From Siphonodentalium dalli (Eukaryota > Mollusca > Scaphopoda > Gadilida > Siphonodentaliidae): DNA of 64,000 bases. The DNA lies in assembly GCA_032622095.1 (NCBI GenBank), contig CP136068.1, positions 164,133,465 through 164,197,464 on the forward strand, in the 5' to 3' direction. This document shows, piece by piece, positions 1 through 10,700 of the stretch. Every line of letters begins with the position of its first letter. Positions within the stretch are counted from its first letter, which is position 1. A program made the position numbers and the translations under genes. Below the pieces are notes generated by a model. It had not been told where the DNA came from. It saw only the letters and a list, made by a program, of their open reading frames with translations, and searched no databases.

Positions 1-899
1 CCACATCTCCTCCGAAGATGTCGAAGTTTGGATGTCAACTGATACGCCAACGTGTGCGGACGAACGAGTGCACGCGGTGGGCCAAATTTTGCCAGTGTCT
101 GTTCATTATTGTGGGTATGGGGAGGGGTGGTCCGTGGTACCAATTTTTAATTCTTATCGGAATAAGATGAAACTTGGAATTTAACATCTACAACACCACC
201 CGATCTAGAAACTGAAAGAATTTCGAAATTCCATTGAAAACTGACAAAGTTAGGGGCCCTCAAATTTTGCAATTTTGGGCCCATGTGCTTGATAACACAT
301 CTCCTCCGAAGATGTCGAACTTTGAATGTCATCTGATACGCCAATGTGTGTAGGCTGAAGAGAGCACGCGGTGTGCCAAATTTTGCCAGTGTCGGTTCAG
401 TGTTGTGGGTCAGGGGAGGGGTGGTCCGAGGTACCAAAATTTATTTCGTCTCCGAATTATATGAAAATTGGAATATAACATCTACCATACACGCTAATAA
501 CAAATCTGAAAACAGATCGTAAATCCGTTAAAAACTGGCGGAGATTTTGGAACTCAAAGTTTGAATATGGGCCCATATTCTTTCCAATAACCAAAATGTT
601 CTTCTTTTCCGAATCAGATGAAATTTATAATATGCAATCTCAGTAAGTAGCATATAACAAAACTGAAAACAATTTTGAAATCCATTGGAAAATCACGGAG
701 TTATGGTCCTTCAAAAATTGCATTTTGGGCCTGGTGTGACAATTTCCCAATCCCGTCACCCAATTTCGAGGCAGGAGTGGGGTCAATTATAAACACTTGA
801 GATCAACACACAAATGTTAAGGACAGTACACAATCATCTTACTTCATATTTTCCATCCCTAAACTGCGAATTGTTCAGTTCATGATTCGCCCTATTATT
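1..899 (+). repeat. Truncated type-D repeat unit (3' part)
   Basis: This stretch is a diverged copy of the second half of the type-D unit seen whole at 2967-4475 and 60154-61664. It contains a tandem sub-repeat of about 294 bp: the phrase CACATCTCCTCCGAAGATG starts at 2 and, with the same spelling, again at 296. It also contains the unit-end motif TTTCGAGGCAGGAGTGGGG near 763. The copy is cut by the window start. It ends in ...CCTATT, directly followed by a 5' head at 900. No coding potential is recognisable; the 96-codon minus-strand frame at 147-437 recurs in the other copies only as a by-product of the repeat. Confidence 0.8.
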
Positions 900-1110
900 A
901 TACTTCCATGGTGTAACCAAGGAAGTATATTGTTTTTCTATTGGGGTAGTTTTCCGTTTATTTGAAAATACTCAGAAACTAATTGCAGCAGGACCGCGAA
1001 ATCTTTAACGAATATAGGCATCCGAGGTCTACTAAAGATAATGATATCCGGATTTCGGCCCATTGTTTCAAGACAGAGTTATAGCCCTTATTCGATTATT
1101 TTTCATTATT
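900..1110 (+). repeat. 211-bp Helentron 5' head, copy 1
   Basis: The head starts ATACTTCCATGGTGTAACCA and then GGAAGTATA, forming a 9-bp perfect outer stem with a partly paired inner arm. It ends in TTTTTCATTATT, directly before the next head. Homologous heads lie at 1111, 4476, 50598 and 61665. This copy is more diverged than the last three. Confidence 0.8.
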
Positions 1111-1330
1111 ATACTTCCATGGTGTAACCAAGGAAGTATATTGTTTTTGTACTCGTGCCGTTTTCCGTTTATTTGGAAATACTCAGAAACTAATGACAGT
1201 AGGAACGTGAAATCTCTAGCGATTGTAGGCATTCAAGGTCTACTAACAATAAAGGTATCCGCATGTTGGTCCAATATCTTTTAACAGAGTTATTGGCCTT
1301 TTTCGATTATTTTTCATTATTATTATTATT
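1111..1330 (+). repeat. Helentron 5' head, copy 2, with (ATT)n end
   Basis: This is a second head in direct tandem with copy 1, with the same terminal palindrome and the same ending TTTTTCATTATT, extended here into a longer (ATT)n run up to 1330. The next element body begins inside that run, so the head's own microsatellite has served as the insertion site. Confidence 0.8.
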
Positions 1331-1658
1331 ATACTACAGTATTTTTCAACGCCCTAATATCTGAAAGTATTAGGATTAGAAAACTCAAGATTGGTAAGTA
1401 TATTGGGGTAAATGAGTTTTATGCCTTTGGCTTATAACGAATATTGTCTGCATTTATCCCACGGAGTTATCTCCCTTTATATAAAACAATGTGATTTTAT
1501 TATCTCGGAAATTATAAGGAGCAGAGCATCGAAAATTGGACCGTATGCACACCTCGATATGCCCTACTGCCCACGGGCATCAAAACTTGTGTCCGCGCTT
1601 TTCCTGAGGAGTTACCGCCCATAAATAGGGACACACTATACACCAGGATGAATAAACC

Positions 1659-1661
<3 letters not shown>
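1331..1661 (+). repeat. Partial unit related to the start of type D
   Basis: The stretch begins ATACTACAGTATTTTTCAAC and is a diverged version of the first ~300 bp of the type-D unit (compare 2967-3260): AAAGTAT/AAGTACC, TAACGAATATTGTC, GGAGTTATCTCCC, ATCTCGGAAATTATAAG, CATCGAAAATT, CCCACGGGCAT and GAGTTACCGCCCATA occur in the same order. It ends where the poly-T tract and the tail begin. The 70-codon frame inside (1412-1624) corresponds to a 63-codon frame in the other copies and shows no known domain. Confidence 0.7.

Positions 1662-1662
<1 letters not shown>

Positions 1663-1691
<29 letters not shown>
1663..1691. repeat. Poly-T tract (29 T)
   Basis: This is an uninterrupted run of T. It sits at the same relative place as the poly-A tracts in the tails of elements A and B: both are followed about 40 bp later by TTGCATATTCCGAAT. 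The homopolymer is therefore a variable internal feature of this tail family, not a retrotransposon tail. Confidence 0.9.
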
Positions 1692-1695
<4 letters not shown>

Positions 1696-1699
1696 GTAC

Positions 1700-2560
1700 A
1701 GAGCTCTAATTTTTTTATTGCATATTCCGAATTGGACTAGAGATTAGGACTCGAATATACTGCTTAAAAATGTTTTTACCCAGGGCTTTCCGTGTTACGG
1801 GGTACGGCAATATTGCAACTATTTTTCCTGCCAAATCCAAACCGGCTGGTTAAAGAGCAAGATAATGTCGTAGAATGTACATTGACATAGTTTATGTACG
1901 TCCCAGAAGTTTGACGGCTATCCTATAAATGTAACATGCCCAACGGAGAATGTGTGTCAGTGTGGGTTGAGACTTTAGGAAAATTCCACGAAAATTGCAA
2001 AGGGGTGAAACTTCAAACATCGAGATAATGTTTTTTGACGCGTACATCTGATGGCTAGTATTAACGCGCATCCAGAGGGCGATTTTCTAATTTTCAGATG
2101 GAACGGTTTACTCGTGACAACGCTATATATCATAAAAATGTATACTTATGTAGTCTATCACTAGCCGAGTTTTTAGCCCCAAATCCAAACGGGCTAATGT
2201 AGGAGCGAGTTTCACGAAGGAGCATGTAAGCCGGTATACTGTCGGTATGCCTTCAAAATTTGACCGCTCTACTATAAACGCAACCTGCTCAAGGGAGTGT
2301 TTGTGTCGGGTGGGTTCAGATTTGGCAAATTCCACCGAAGTTCACAAGGGGAAAATTACTCCGAAAATCTGATATTGAGATAAAAACTTTTCGACGACTG
2401 GATGTGATAAGTAGTATCTAAACGCAAGATTAGTACACTTTTTAATGATTTAGATTGGACGGTTTAACCCTGGTAGAGTATAAAGTTGTAACGGGTGATA
2501 TATATTACTCAAATTCAAACCCTCTCTTCAAGACGCAAATTCAAACGGACTTATCAAGAA
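1700..2560 (+). repeat. Degenerate ~350-bp tandem repeats of the type-1 tail
   Basis: Three diverged copies are marked by CCAAATCCAAAC and its variants near 1830, 2179 and 2535. Each is followed by an 'ggctaatg..ggagc' phrase and a 'tttgac..ctctactataaa' phrase. The same repeat with a period of about 360 bp occupies the tails of A (30552 onward) and B. No gene is recognised in it. Confidence 0.7.
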
Positions 2561-2636
2561 GCAAGGCAAATGCATGAATATGCTCACCGATATACTATAT
2601 AGCTATGTCCGCTCTACTATAAAAGTAACCTATTGT

Positions 2637-2893
2637 CACGATTTGACCTGTCCAAAACACTCCCAGAACAAAAGTTTTCCTTGGTATCAAATTTCGTCGA
2701 AATCCGTTCGTTTTACCAGATTTGACCTTGAACTGACCATTTTGAAGGTCAATGTCAGGTCGGGGTCACGACTTGACCCGCCCAAAAAACTCCCCGGACA
2801 AAAGTACCCCTAGGTATCAAATTTCGTGGAAATCCGTCTGTTTTACCCGATTTGACCTTCGATTGACCATTTTGAAGACCAAGGTCAGGTCGG
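2637..2893 (+). repeat. 130-bp direct repeat, two copies
   Basis: Copies start at 2637 (CACGATTTGACC) and 2767 (CACGACTTGACC) and share AGTxCCCCTxGGTATCAAAT, TTTGACCTT and GACCATTTTGAAG in order. They are followed by a short (ATGGG)n run at about 2893-2908 and then the 3' terminus of the element. The copies resemble each other at most positions, so the duplication is moderately old. Confidence 0.85.
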
Positions 2894-2912
2894 GATGGGA
2901 TGGGATGGAATA

Positions 2913-2952
2913 CCATGGAAGTATATCTGATTCCATGGAATCTGACCTCTAG
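2913..2952 (+). other. Helentron 3' terminus: inverted repeat, hairpin, CTAG
   Basis: CCATGGAAGTATA (2913-2925) is the inverse of the head start. GATTCCATGGAATC (2929-2942) is a perfect 14-bp palindrome. TGACCT then leads to CTAG at 2949-2952. A hairpin some 10 bases before a CTAG end is the hallmark of rolling-circle Helitron-type elements. Confidence 0.75.
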
Positions 2953-2966
2953 TTATTATTATTATT

Positions 2967-4686
2967 ATACTGGACACTTTTGCAACCCTTATTACTCGAA
3001 AAGTACCAGGAGTAGCACACTAAAACTTGGTACGTATCTTGGGATCAAAGAGTTGTATGCCATCGTCGCATAACGAATATTGTCCGCGTTTTCCCCGAGG
3101 AGTTATCTCCCTTTATTTGAAAAAATGTCATTTTATTATCTCGGAAATTATAAGAAGCAGAGCATCGAAAATTAGACCGTATGCACATCTCGATATGCAC
3201 TACTGCCCACGGGCATAAAAACTTGGGTCCGCCCTTTCCCTGAAGAGTTACCGCCCATAGTTGGCAAACCTCTATTTTATTGTACTCTGTTGTCCTCCCG
3301 TATCATTCCAGATAACTGTATTTGGTTTTTGTAGTCGTGTTGACCGTTGTCAGCTTAGTCCGAGGAAGAAAATTTGACAGGGTTGGACATATATTTTTAC
3401 ACTGGGGTGGGGGCAATATTTTCGCAATTTTTTTTTATTATTGACATTCATCTATTTAAGTATGTATATTCCCTGAACGAAAACAAACCCATACCGGAAA
3501 GGATTTTTGTAATCCGAGAAGAAATGCAAGAGTTACGGGCCCTCAAAGTTTGCAATTTGGTCCCATGTGCTTGTGACCCTATCTCCTCCGAAGATGTCGA
3601 ACTTTGGATGTCGTCTGATATCCCAGTGCGTGCGGTCTGAAGAGAGCACGCGATGGGCCAAATTTTGCCAGTGTCGGTTCAGTGTTGTGGGTCAGGGGAG
3701 GGGTGGTCCGGGGTACCAATTTTGTATTCTTCTCCGAATCGGATGAAACTTGGAATATAACATCCATACCGCCAACCGATCTAGAAACTGAAAGAATTTC
3801 GAAAATCCATTGAAAAATGTCAGAGTTGTGGGCCTTCAAACAATGCAAATTTGGCCCCATATGCTTGTGATCACATCTCCTCCGAAGATGTCAAACTTTG
3901 GATGTCAACTGATACGCCAATGCGTGCGGTCTGAAGAGAGCACGCGATGAGCCAAATTTTGCCAGTGTCGGTTCAGTGTTGTGGGTCAGGGGAGGGGTGG
4001 TCCGGGGTACCAAAATTTATTTCGTCTCCGAATCATATGAAACTTGATATATAACATATACCATACACGTTGATCATAAAACTGAAAACAGATTGTAAAT
4101 CCGTTAAAAAATGGCGGAGATTTGGGCCCTCAAACTTTGAATGTGGGCCCGTATTCTTTCCAATAAACAAAATGTTATTCGTCTCTGAATCAGACAAAAA
4201 TTATAACAAATAATCAATGTAAGTAGCTGATCACAATACTCAAAACAATTTTTAAATCCATTGGAAAATAACGGAGTTACGGGCTCTCAAAATTCGCATT
4301 TTGGGCCGGGTTTGACTATTTCCCAATCCCGTCACCCAATTTCGAGGCAGGGGTGGGGTCACTCCCAAACACTTGAGATCAACCCACACATGTTAAGGGA
4401 AAGATATAATCATCCTAATTCATATTTTCCGTCCCTTAACTGCGATTTATTGAGCTCATGATTTGCCCTATTATTATACTTCCATGGTGTAACCAAGGAA
4501 GTATATTGTTTTTCTACTGCGGCCGTTTTCTGTTTAATTGGAAATACTCAGAAACTAATGGGAGGAGGACCGCGAAATCTCTAGCGAATGTAGGCATCTA
4601 AGGTCTACTAAAAATAATGCTATCCGGATGTTGGTCCAATATATTTTGACAGAGTTATGGCCCTTTTTCGATTATTTTTCATTATT
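2967..4686 (+). repeat. Type-D repeat unit (1720 bp), single copy
   Basis: The unit begins ATACTGGACACTTTTGCAAC and is nearly identical to 60154-61887. The body runs to 4475 and the last 211 bp are a 5' head. Internal sub-repeats of about 300 bp are visible: the phrase TCCTCCGAAGATGTC occurs near 3574 and 3878. The phrase 'aaatccrttgaaaaatg..gagtt..gggccctcaaa' occurs near 3499, 3790, 4090 and 4245. The unit-end motif TTTCGAGGCAGGGGTGGGG lies at about 4340. It follows a CTAG terminus and abuts element A. Short frames at 3027-3218, 3374-3640, 4261-4461 and 3579-3860 (minus) have no recognisable domain. Confidence 0.8.
4476..4686 (+). repeat. 211-bp Helentron 5' head
   Basis: The head begins ATACTTCCATGGTGTAACCA, ends TTTTTCATTATT, and is followed at once by ATACTTCC of element A. 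It is almost identical to the heads at 50598 and 61665; I noticed one difference (ACTCAG here, ACTGAG in the others, near 4549). Confidence 0.85.
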
Positions 4687-4715
4687 ATACTTCCATATTT
4701 TAATATGGAAGTATA
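4686..4715. other. 5' terminal palindrome of element A and of every 1383-bp unit
   Basis: The arms TATACTTCCATATT and AATATGGAAGTATA (14 bp, perfect) flank a 2-base TT loop. The same palindrome opens each unit of arrays A, B and C. A homologous hairpin with a different centre opens the solo heads. Its outer half recurs inverted just before the 3' hairpin of tails A, B and C. It is likely the recognition structure of the 5' end. Confidence 0.75.
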
Positions 4716-7700
4716 TTGTTATTCAATTTATTATTTTTCTCCTCTATTATTATTATTCTAAGCAATTTTTCAACTCTTATATCTCCGGAAGTACAAGAGA
4801 TAGGGAGCTGAAATTTCGTATGCATATAGACCTATACTATTTCTAACTAATAAGAGTATATAGGATGTTGTCCACGTTTGGTTTACAGAGTTATCTCCCT
4901 TTTTGTGAAAAAATGGGGTTGCTGTATCTCGAAAAGTATGAGCAGCAGAGACTCAAAATTTGGACCATATGTAGAACTCAGGATTCCCTATTGAATCCAT
5001 ACATTATAATTTATGTCCGCGCTTTTTCTACAGAGTTGTCGCCCATGATTCGCAAAATTCGATTTATTTCATATCATGTAACCGCCTATAACATGCACGG
5101 TATCCATATTTGAGAGATTTTATGTAGTTACCCGTTATCAACTTGCTACGAAAACAAGTTTTGAACAGGGACGGACTTATATTTTTGGGTTTTGGGTGGG
5201 GGCAAAATTTTCGCAATTTTTTTTTTCGATGATTTCAACTATTTTTACTGTCGTGTATCTATAGGGTGTACTAATGATCCTCCTGAAAGAATTTTGTAAA
5301 TCGGTTGAGAAATGTCCAAGTTACAGACCATCGAAAATTGTATTCATACATCGATTGAGGAGAAAGTGCTTGTGGACAAAACTCCTCCTAGACGACGCAC
5401 GCGAACTGGATTTGGTTTATGTGAGCGTGTTATCCATAGAAAGAAGACGAAATGGTGCAATTTTGACGAAGATCCAAAAACATTGGTCCATATTAGGGAG
5501 GGGGCAAAAATTGTCATATTTTTTTGGTCTCCGATTTGAACCAAAATTGTTGTGAAGTATCTATAAGATATACCGAGTGACATTATGAGTGAATTTTGTG
5601 AATCGGTTGAAAAATGTAGAAATTGTGGCCCCTTCATTTTTTTCAAGTTTACAGAAGATGCACTATGAATTCAAATTCCTTCAACCAATCGTCAATTGTT
5701 TAGTGTCATTCGGTGGGGAATTTATAATACTTTTAAACGATTACCGACTTGCCTTATTATGACGATGGAAGCTAGATATAATCGAAATGTATGTACTGAA
5801 CAGCATTAATATAGGTCTATATAGTAGAATATCGCCACAATATCTTACTAGAACCCTACTAAATATTAAAGGGGCATCAAATGCGAACACAATGACGCAA
5901 AAATTAGCTCGATATCTCGAAGATTGGCCGAGATATGGCGACTTTTCTACACGCATCACCTAATTCCGAGGCAAGGGTGGGGGTCACGCCAGAACGTTCC
6001 AACTGAACACAGAAATGTCAATAAACCATACTATCGACATACCAATCAATTCCGTGCGAATCCCTTATTATACTTCCATATTTTAATATGGAAGTATATT
6101 GTTATTCAATTTATTATTTTTCTCCTCTATTATTATTATTCTAAGCAATTTTTCAACTCTTATATCTCCGGAAGTACAAGAGATAGGGAGCTGAAATTTC
6201 GTATGCATATAGACCTATACTATTTCTAACTAATAAGAGTATATAGGATGTTGTCCACGTTTGGTTTACAGAGTTATCTCCCTTTTTGTGAAAAAATGGG
6301 GTTGCTGTATCTCGAAAAGTATGAGCAGCAGAGACTCAAAATTTGGACCATATGTAGAACTCAGGATTCCCTATTGAATCCATACATTATAATTTATGTC
6401 CGCGCTTTTTCTACAGAGTTGTCGCCCATGATTCGCAAAATTCGATTTATTTCATATCATGTAACCGCCTATAACATGCACGGTATCCATATTTGAGAGA
6501 TTTTATGTAGTTACCCGTTATCAACTTGCTACGAAAACAAGTTTTGAACAGGGACGGACTTATATTTTTGGGTTTTGGGTGGGGGCAAAATTTTCGCAAT
6601 TTTTTTTTTCGATGATTTCAACTATTTTTACTGTCGTGTATCTATAGGGTGTACTAATGATCCTCCTGAAAGAATTTTGTAAATCGGTTGAGAAATGTCC
6701 AAGTTACAGACCATCGAAAATTGTATTCATACATCGATTGAGGAGAAAGTGCTTGTGGACAAAACTCCTCCTAGACGACGCACGCGAACTGGATTTGGTT
6801 TATGTGAGCGTGTTATCCATAGAAAGAAGACGAAATGGTGCAATTTTGACGAAGATCCAAAAACATTGGTCCATATTAGGGAGGGGGCAAAAATTGTCAT
6901 ATTTTTTTGGTCTCCGATTTGAACCAAAATTGTTGTGAAGTATCTATAAGATATACCGAGTGACATTATGAGTGAATTTTGTGAATCGGTTGAAAAATGT
7001 AGAAATTGTGGCCCCTTCATTTTTTTCAAGTTTACAGAAGATGCACTATGAATTCAAATTCCTTCAACCAATCGTCAATTGTTTAGTGTCATTCGGTGGG
7101 GAATTTATAATACTTTTAAACGATTACCGACTTGCCTTATTATGACGATGGAAGCTAGATATAATCGAAATGTATGTACTGAACAGCATTAATATAGGTC
7201 TATATAGTAGAATATCGCCACAATATCTTACTAGAACCCTACTAAATATTAAAGGGGCATCAAATGCGAACACAATGACGCAAAAATTAGCTCGATATCT
7301 CGAAGATTGGCCGAGATATGGCGACTTTTCTACACGCATCACCTAATTCCGAGGCAAGGGTGGGGGTCACGCCAGAACGTTCCAACTGAACACAGAAATG
7401 TCAATAAACCATACTATCGACATACCAATCAATTCCGTGCGAATCCCTTATTATACTTCCATATTTTAATATGGAAGTATATTGTTATTCAATTTATTAT
7501 TTTTCTCCTCTATTATTATTATTCTAAGCAATTTTTCAACTCTTATATCTCCGGAAGTACAAGAGATAGGGAGCTGAAATTTCGTATGCATATAGACCTA
7601 TACTATTTCTAACTAATAAGAGTATATAGGATGTTGTCCACGTTTGGTTTACAGAGTTATCTCCCTTTTTGTGAAAAAATGGGGTTGCTGTATCTCGAAA

Positions 7701-10700
7701 AGTATGAGCAGCAGAGACTCAAAATTTGGACCATATGTAGAACTCAGGATTCCCTATTGAATCCATACATTATAATTTATGTCCGCGCTTTTTCTACAGA
7801 GTTGTCGCCCATGATTCGCAAAATTCGATTTATTTCATATCATGTAACCGCCTATAACATGCACGGTATCCATATTTGAGAGATTTTATGTAGTTACCCG
7901 TTATCAACTTGCTACGAAAACAAGTTTTGAACAGGGACGGACTTATATTTTTGGGTTTTGGGTGGGGGCAAAATTTTCGCAATTTTTTTTTTCGATGATT
8001 TCAACTATTTTTACTGTCGTGTATCTATAGGGTGTACTAATGATCCTCCTGAAAGAATTTTGTAAATCGGTTGAGAAATGTCCAAGTTACAGACCATCGA
8101 AAATTGTATTCATACATCGATTGAGGAGAAAGTGCTTGTGGACAAAACTCCTCCTAGACGACGCACGCGAACTGGATTTGGTTTATGTGAGCGTGTTATC
8201 CATAGAAAGAAGACGAAATGGTGCAATTTTGACGAAGATCCAAAAACATTGGTCCATATTAGGGAGGGGGCAAAAATTGTCATATTTTTTTGGTCTCCGA
8301 TTTGAACCAAAATTGTTGTGAAGTATCTATAAGATATACCGAGTGACATTATGAGTGAATTTTGTGAATCGGTTGAAAAATGTAGAAATTGTGGCCCCTT
8401 CATTTTTTTCAAGTTTACAGAAGATGCACTATGAATTCAAATTCCTTCAACCAATCGTCAATTGTTTAGTGTCATTCGGTGGGGAATTTATAATACTTTT
8501 AAACGATTACCGACTTGCCTTATTATGACGATGGAAGCTAGATATAATCGAAATGTATGTACTGAACAGCATTAATATAGGTCTATATAGTAGAATATCG
8601 CCACAATATCTTACTAGAACCCTACTAAATATTAAAGGGGCATCAAATGCGAACACAATGACGCAAAAATTAGCTCGATATCTCGAAGATTGGCCGAGAT
8701 ATGGCGACTTTTCTACACGCATCACCTAATTCCGAGGCAAGGGTGGGGGTCACGCCAGAACGTTCCAACTGAACACAGAAATGTCAATAAACCATACTAT
8801 CGACATACCAATCAATTCCGTGCGAATCCCTTATTATACTTCCATATTTTAATATGGAAGTATATTGTTATTCAATTTATTATTTTTCTCCTCTATTATT
8901 ATTATTCTAAGCAATTTTTCAACTCTTATATCTCCGGAAGTACAAGAGATAGGGAGCTGAAATTTCGTATGCATATAGACCTATACTATTTCTAACTAAT
9001 AAGAGTATATAGGATGTTGTCCACGTTTGGTTTACAGAGTTATCTCCCTTTTTGTGAAAAAATGGGGTTGCTGTATCTCGAAAAGTATGAGCAGCAGAGA
9101 CTCAAAATTTGGACCATATGTAGAACTCAGGATTCCCTATTGAATCCATACATTATAATTTATGTCCGCGCTTTTTCTACAGAGTTGTCGCCCATGATTC
9201 GCAAAATTCGATTTATTTCATATCATGTAACCGCCTATAACATGCACGGTATCCATATTTGAGAGATTTTATGTAGTTACCCGTTATCAACTTGCTACGA
9301 AAACAAGTTTTGAACAGGGACGGACTTATATTTTTGGGTTTTGGGTGGGGGCAAAATTTTCGCAATTTTTTTTTTCGATGATTTCAACTATTTTTACTGT
9401 CGTGTATCTATAGGGTGTACTAATGATCCTCCTGAAAGAATTTTGTAAATCGGTTGAGAAATGTCCAAGTTACAGACCATCGAAAATTGTATTCATACAT
9501 CGATTGAGGAGAAAGTGCTTGTGGACAAAACTCCTCCTAGACGACGCACGCGAACTGGATTTGGTTTATGTGAGCGTGTTATCCATAGAAAGAAGACGAA
9601 ATGGTGCAATTTTGATGAAGATCCAAAAACATTGGTCCATATTAGGGAGGGGGCAAAAATTGTCATATTTTTTTGGTCTCCGATTTGAACCAAAATTGTT
9701 GTGAAGTATCTATAAGATATACCGAGTGACATTATGAGTGAATTTTGTGAATCGGTTGAAAAATGTAGAAATTGTGGCCCCTTCATTTTTTTCAAGTTTA
9801 CAGAAGATGCACTATGAATTCAAATTCCTTCAACCAATCGTCAATTGTTTAGTGTCATTCGGTGGGGAATTTATAATACTTTTAAACGATTACCGACTTG
9901 CCTTATTATGACGATGGAAGCTAGATATAATCGAAATGTATGTACTGAACAGCATTAATATAGGTCTATATAGTAGAATATCGCCACAATATCTTACTAG
10001 AACCCTACTAAATATTAAAGGGGCATCAAATGCGAACACAATGACGCAAAAATTAGCTCGATATCTCGAAGATTGGCCGAGATATGGCGACTTTTCTACA
10101 CGCATCACCTAATTCCGAGGCAAGGGTGGGGGTCACGCCAGAACGTTCCAACTGAACACAGAAATGTCAATAAACCATACTATCGACATACCAATCAATT
10201 CCGTGCGAATCCCTTATTATACTTCCATATTTTAATATGGAAGTATATTGTTATTCAATTTATTATTTTTCTCCTCTATTATTATTATTCTAAGCAATTT
10301 TTCAACTCTTATATCTCCGGAAGTACAAGAGATAGGGAGCTGAAATTTCGTATGCATATAGACCTATACTATTTCTAACTAATAAGAGTATATAGGATGT
10401 TGTCCACGTTTGGTTTACAGAGTTATCTCCCTTTTTGTGAAAAAATGGGGTTGCTGTATCTCGAAAAGTATGAGCAGCAGAGACTCAAAATTTGGACCAT
10501 ATGTAGAACTCAGGATTCCCTATTGAATCCATACATTATAATTTATGTCCGCGCTTTTTCTACAGAGTTGTCGCCCATGATTCGCAAAATTCGATTTATT
10601 TCATATCATGTAACCGCCTATAACATGCACGGTATCCATATTTGAGAGATTTTATGTAGTTACCCGTTATCAACTTGCTACGAAAACAAGTTTTGAACAG

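Larger units (their letters stand above)
900..2952 (+). mobile_element. Short non-autonomous Helentron-like element
   Basis: The 5' side is a head beginning ATACTTCCATGG at 900, repeated at 1111. The 3' side ends in a subterminal CCATGGAAGTATA at 2913-2925, the exact inverse of the head start TATACTTCCATGG. It is followed by a 14-bp perfect palindrome at 2929-2942 and by CTAG at 2949-2952. The base after CTAG is T and the base before 900 is T, which fits insertion between T and T. This asymmetric inverted-repeat plus hairpin plus CTAG layout matches the Helentron/Helitron2 class. There is no Rep/helicase frame, so the element is non-autonomous. Whether the true 5' end is 900, 1111 or 1331 cannot be settled from sequence alone; the inverted repeat favours one of the first two. 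Confidence 0.65.
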
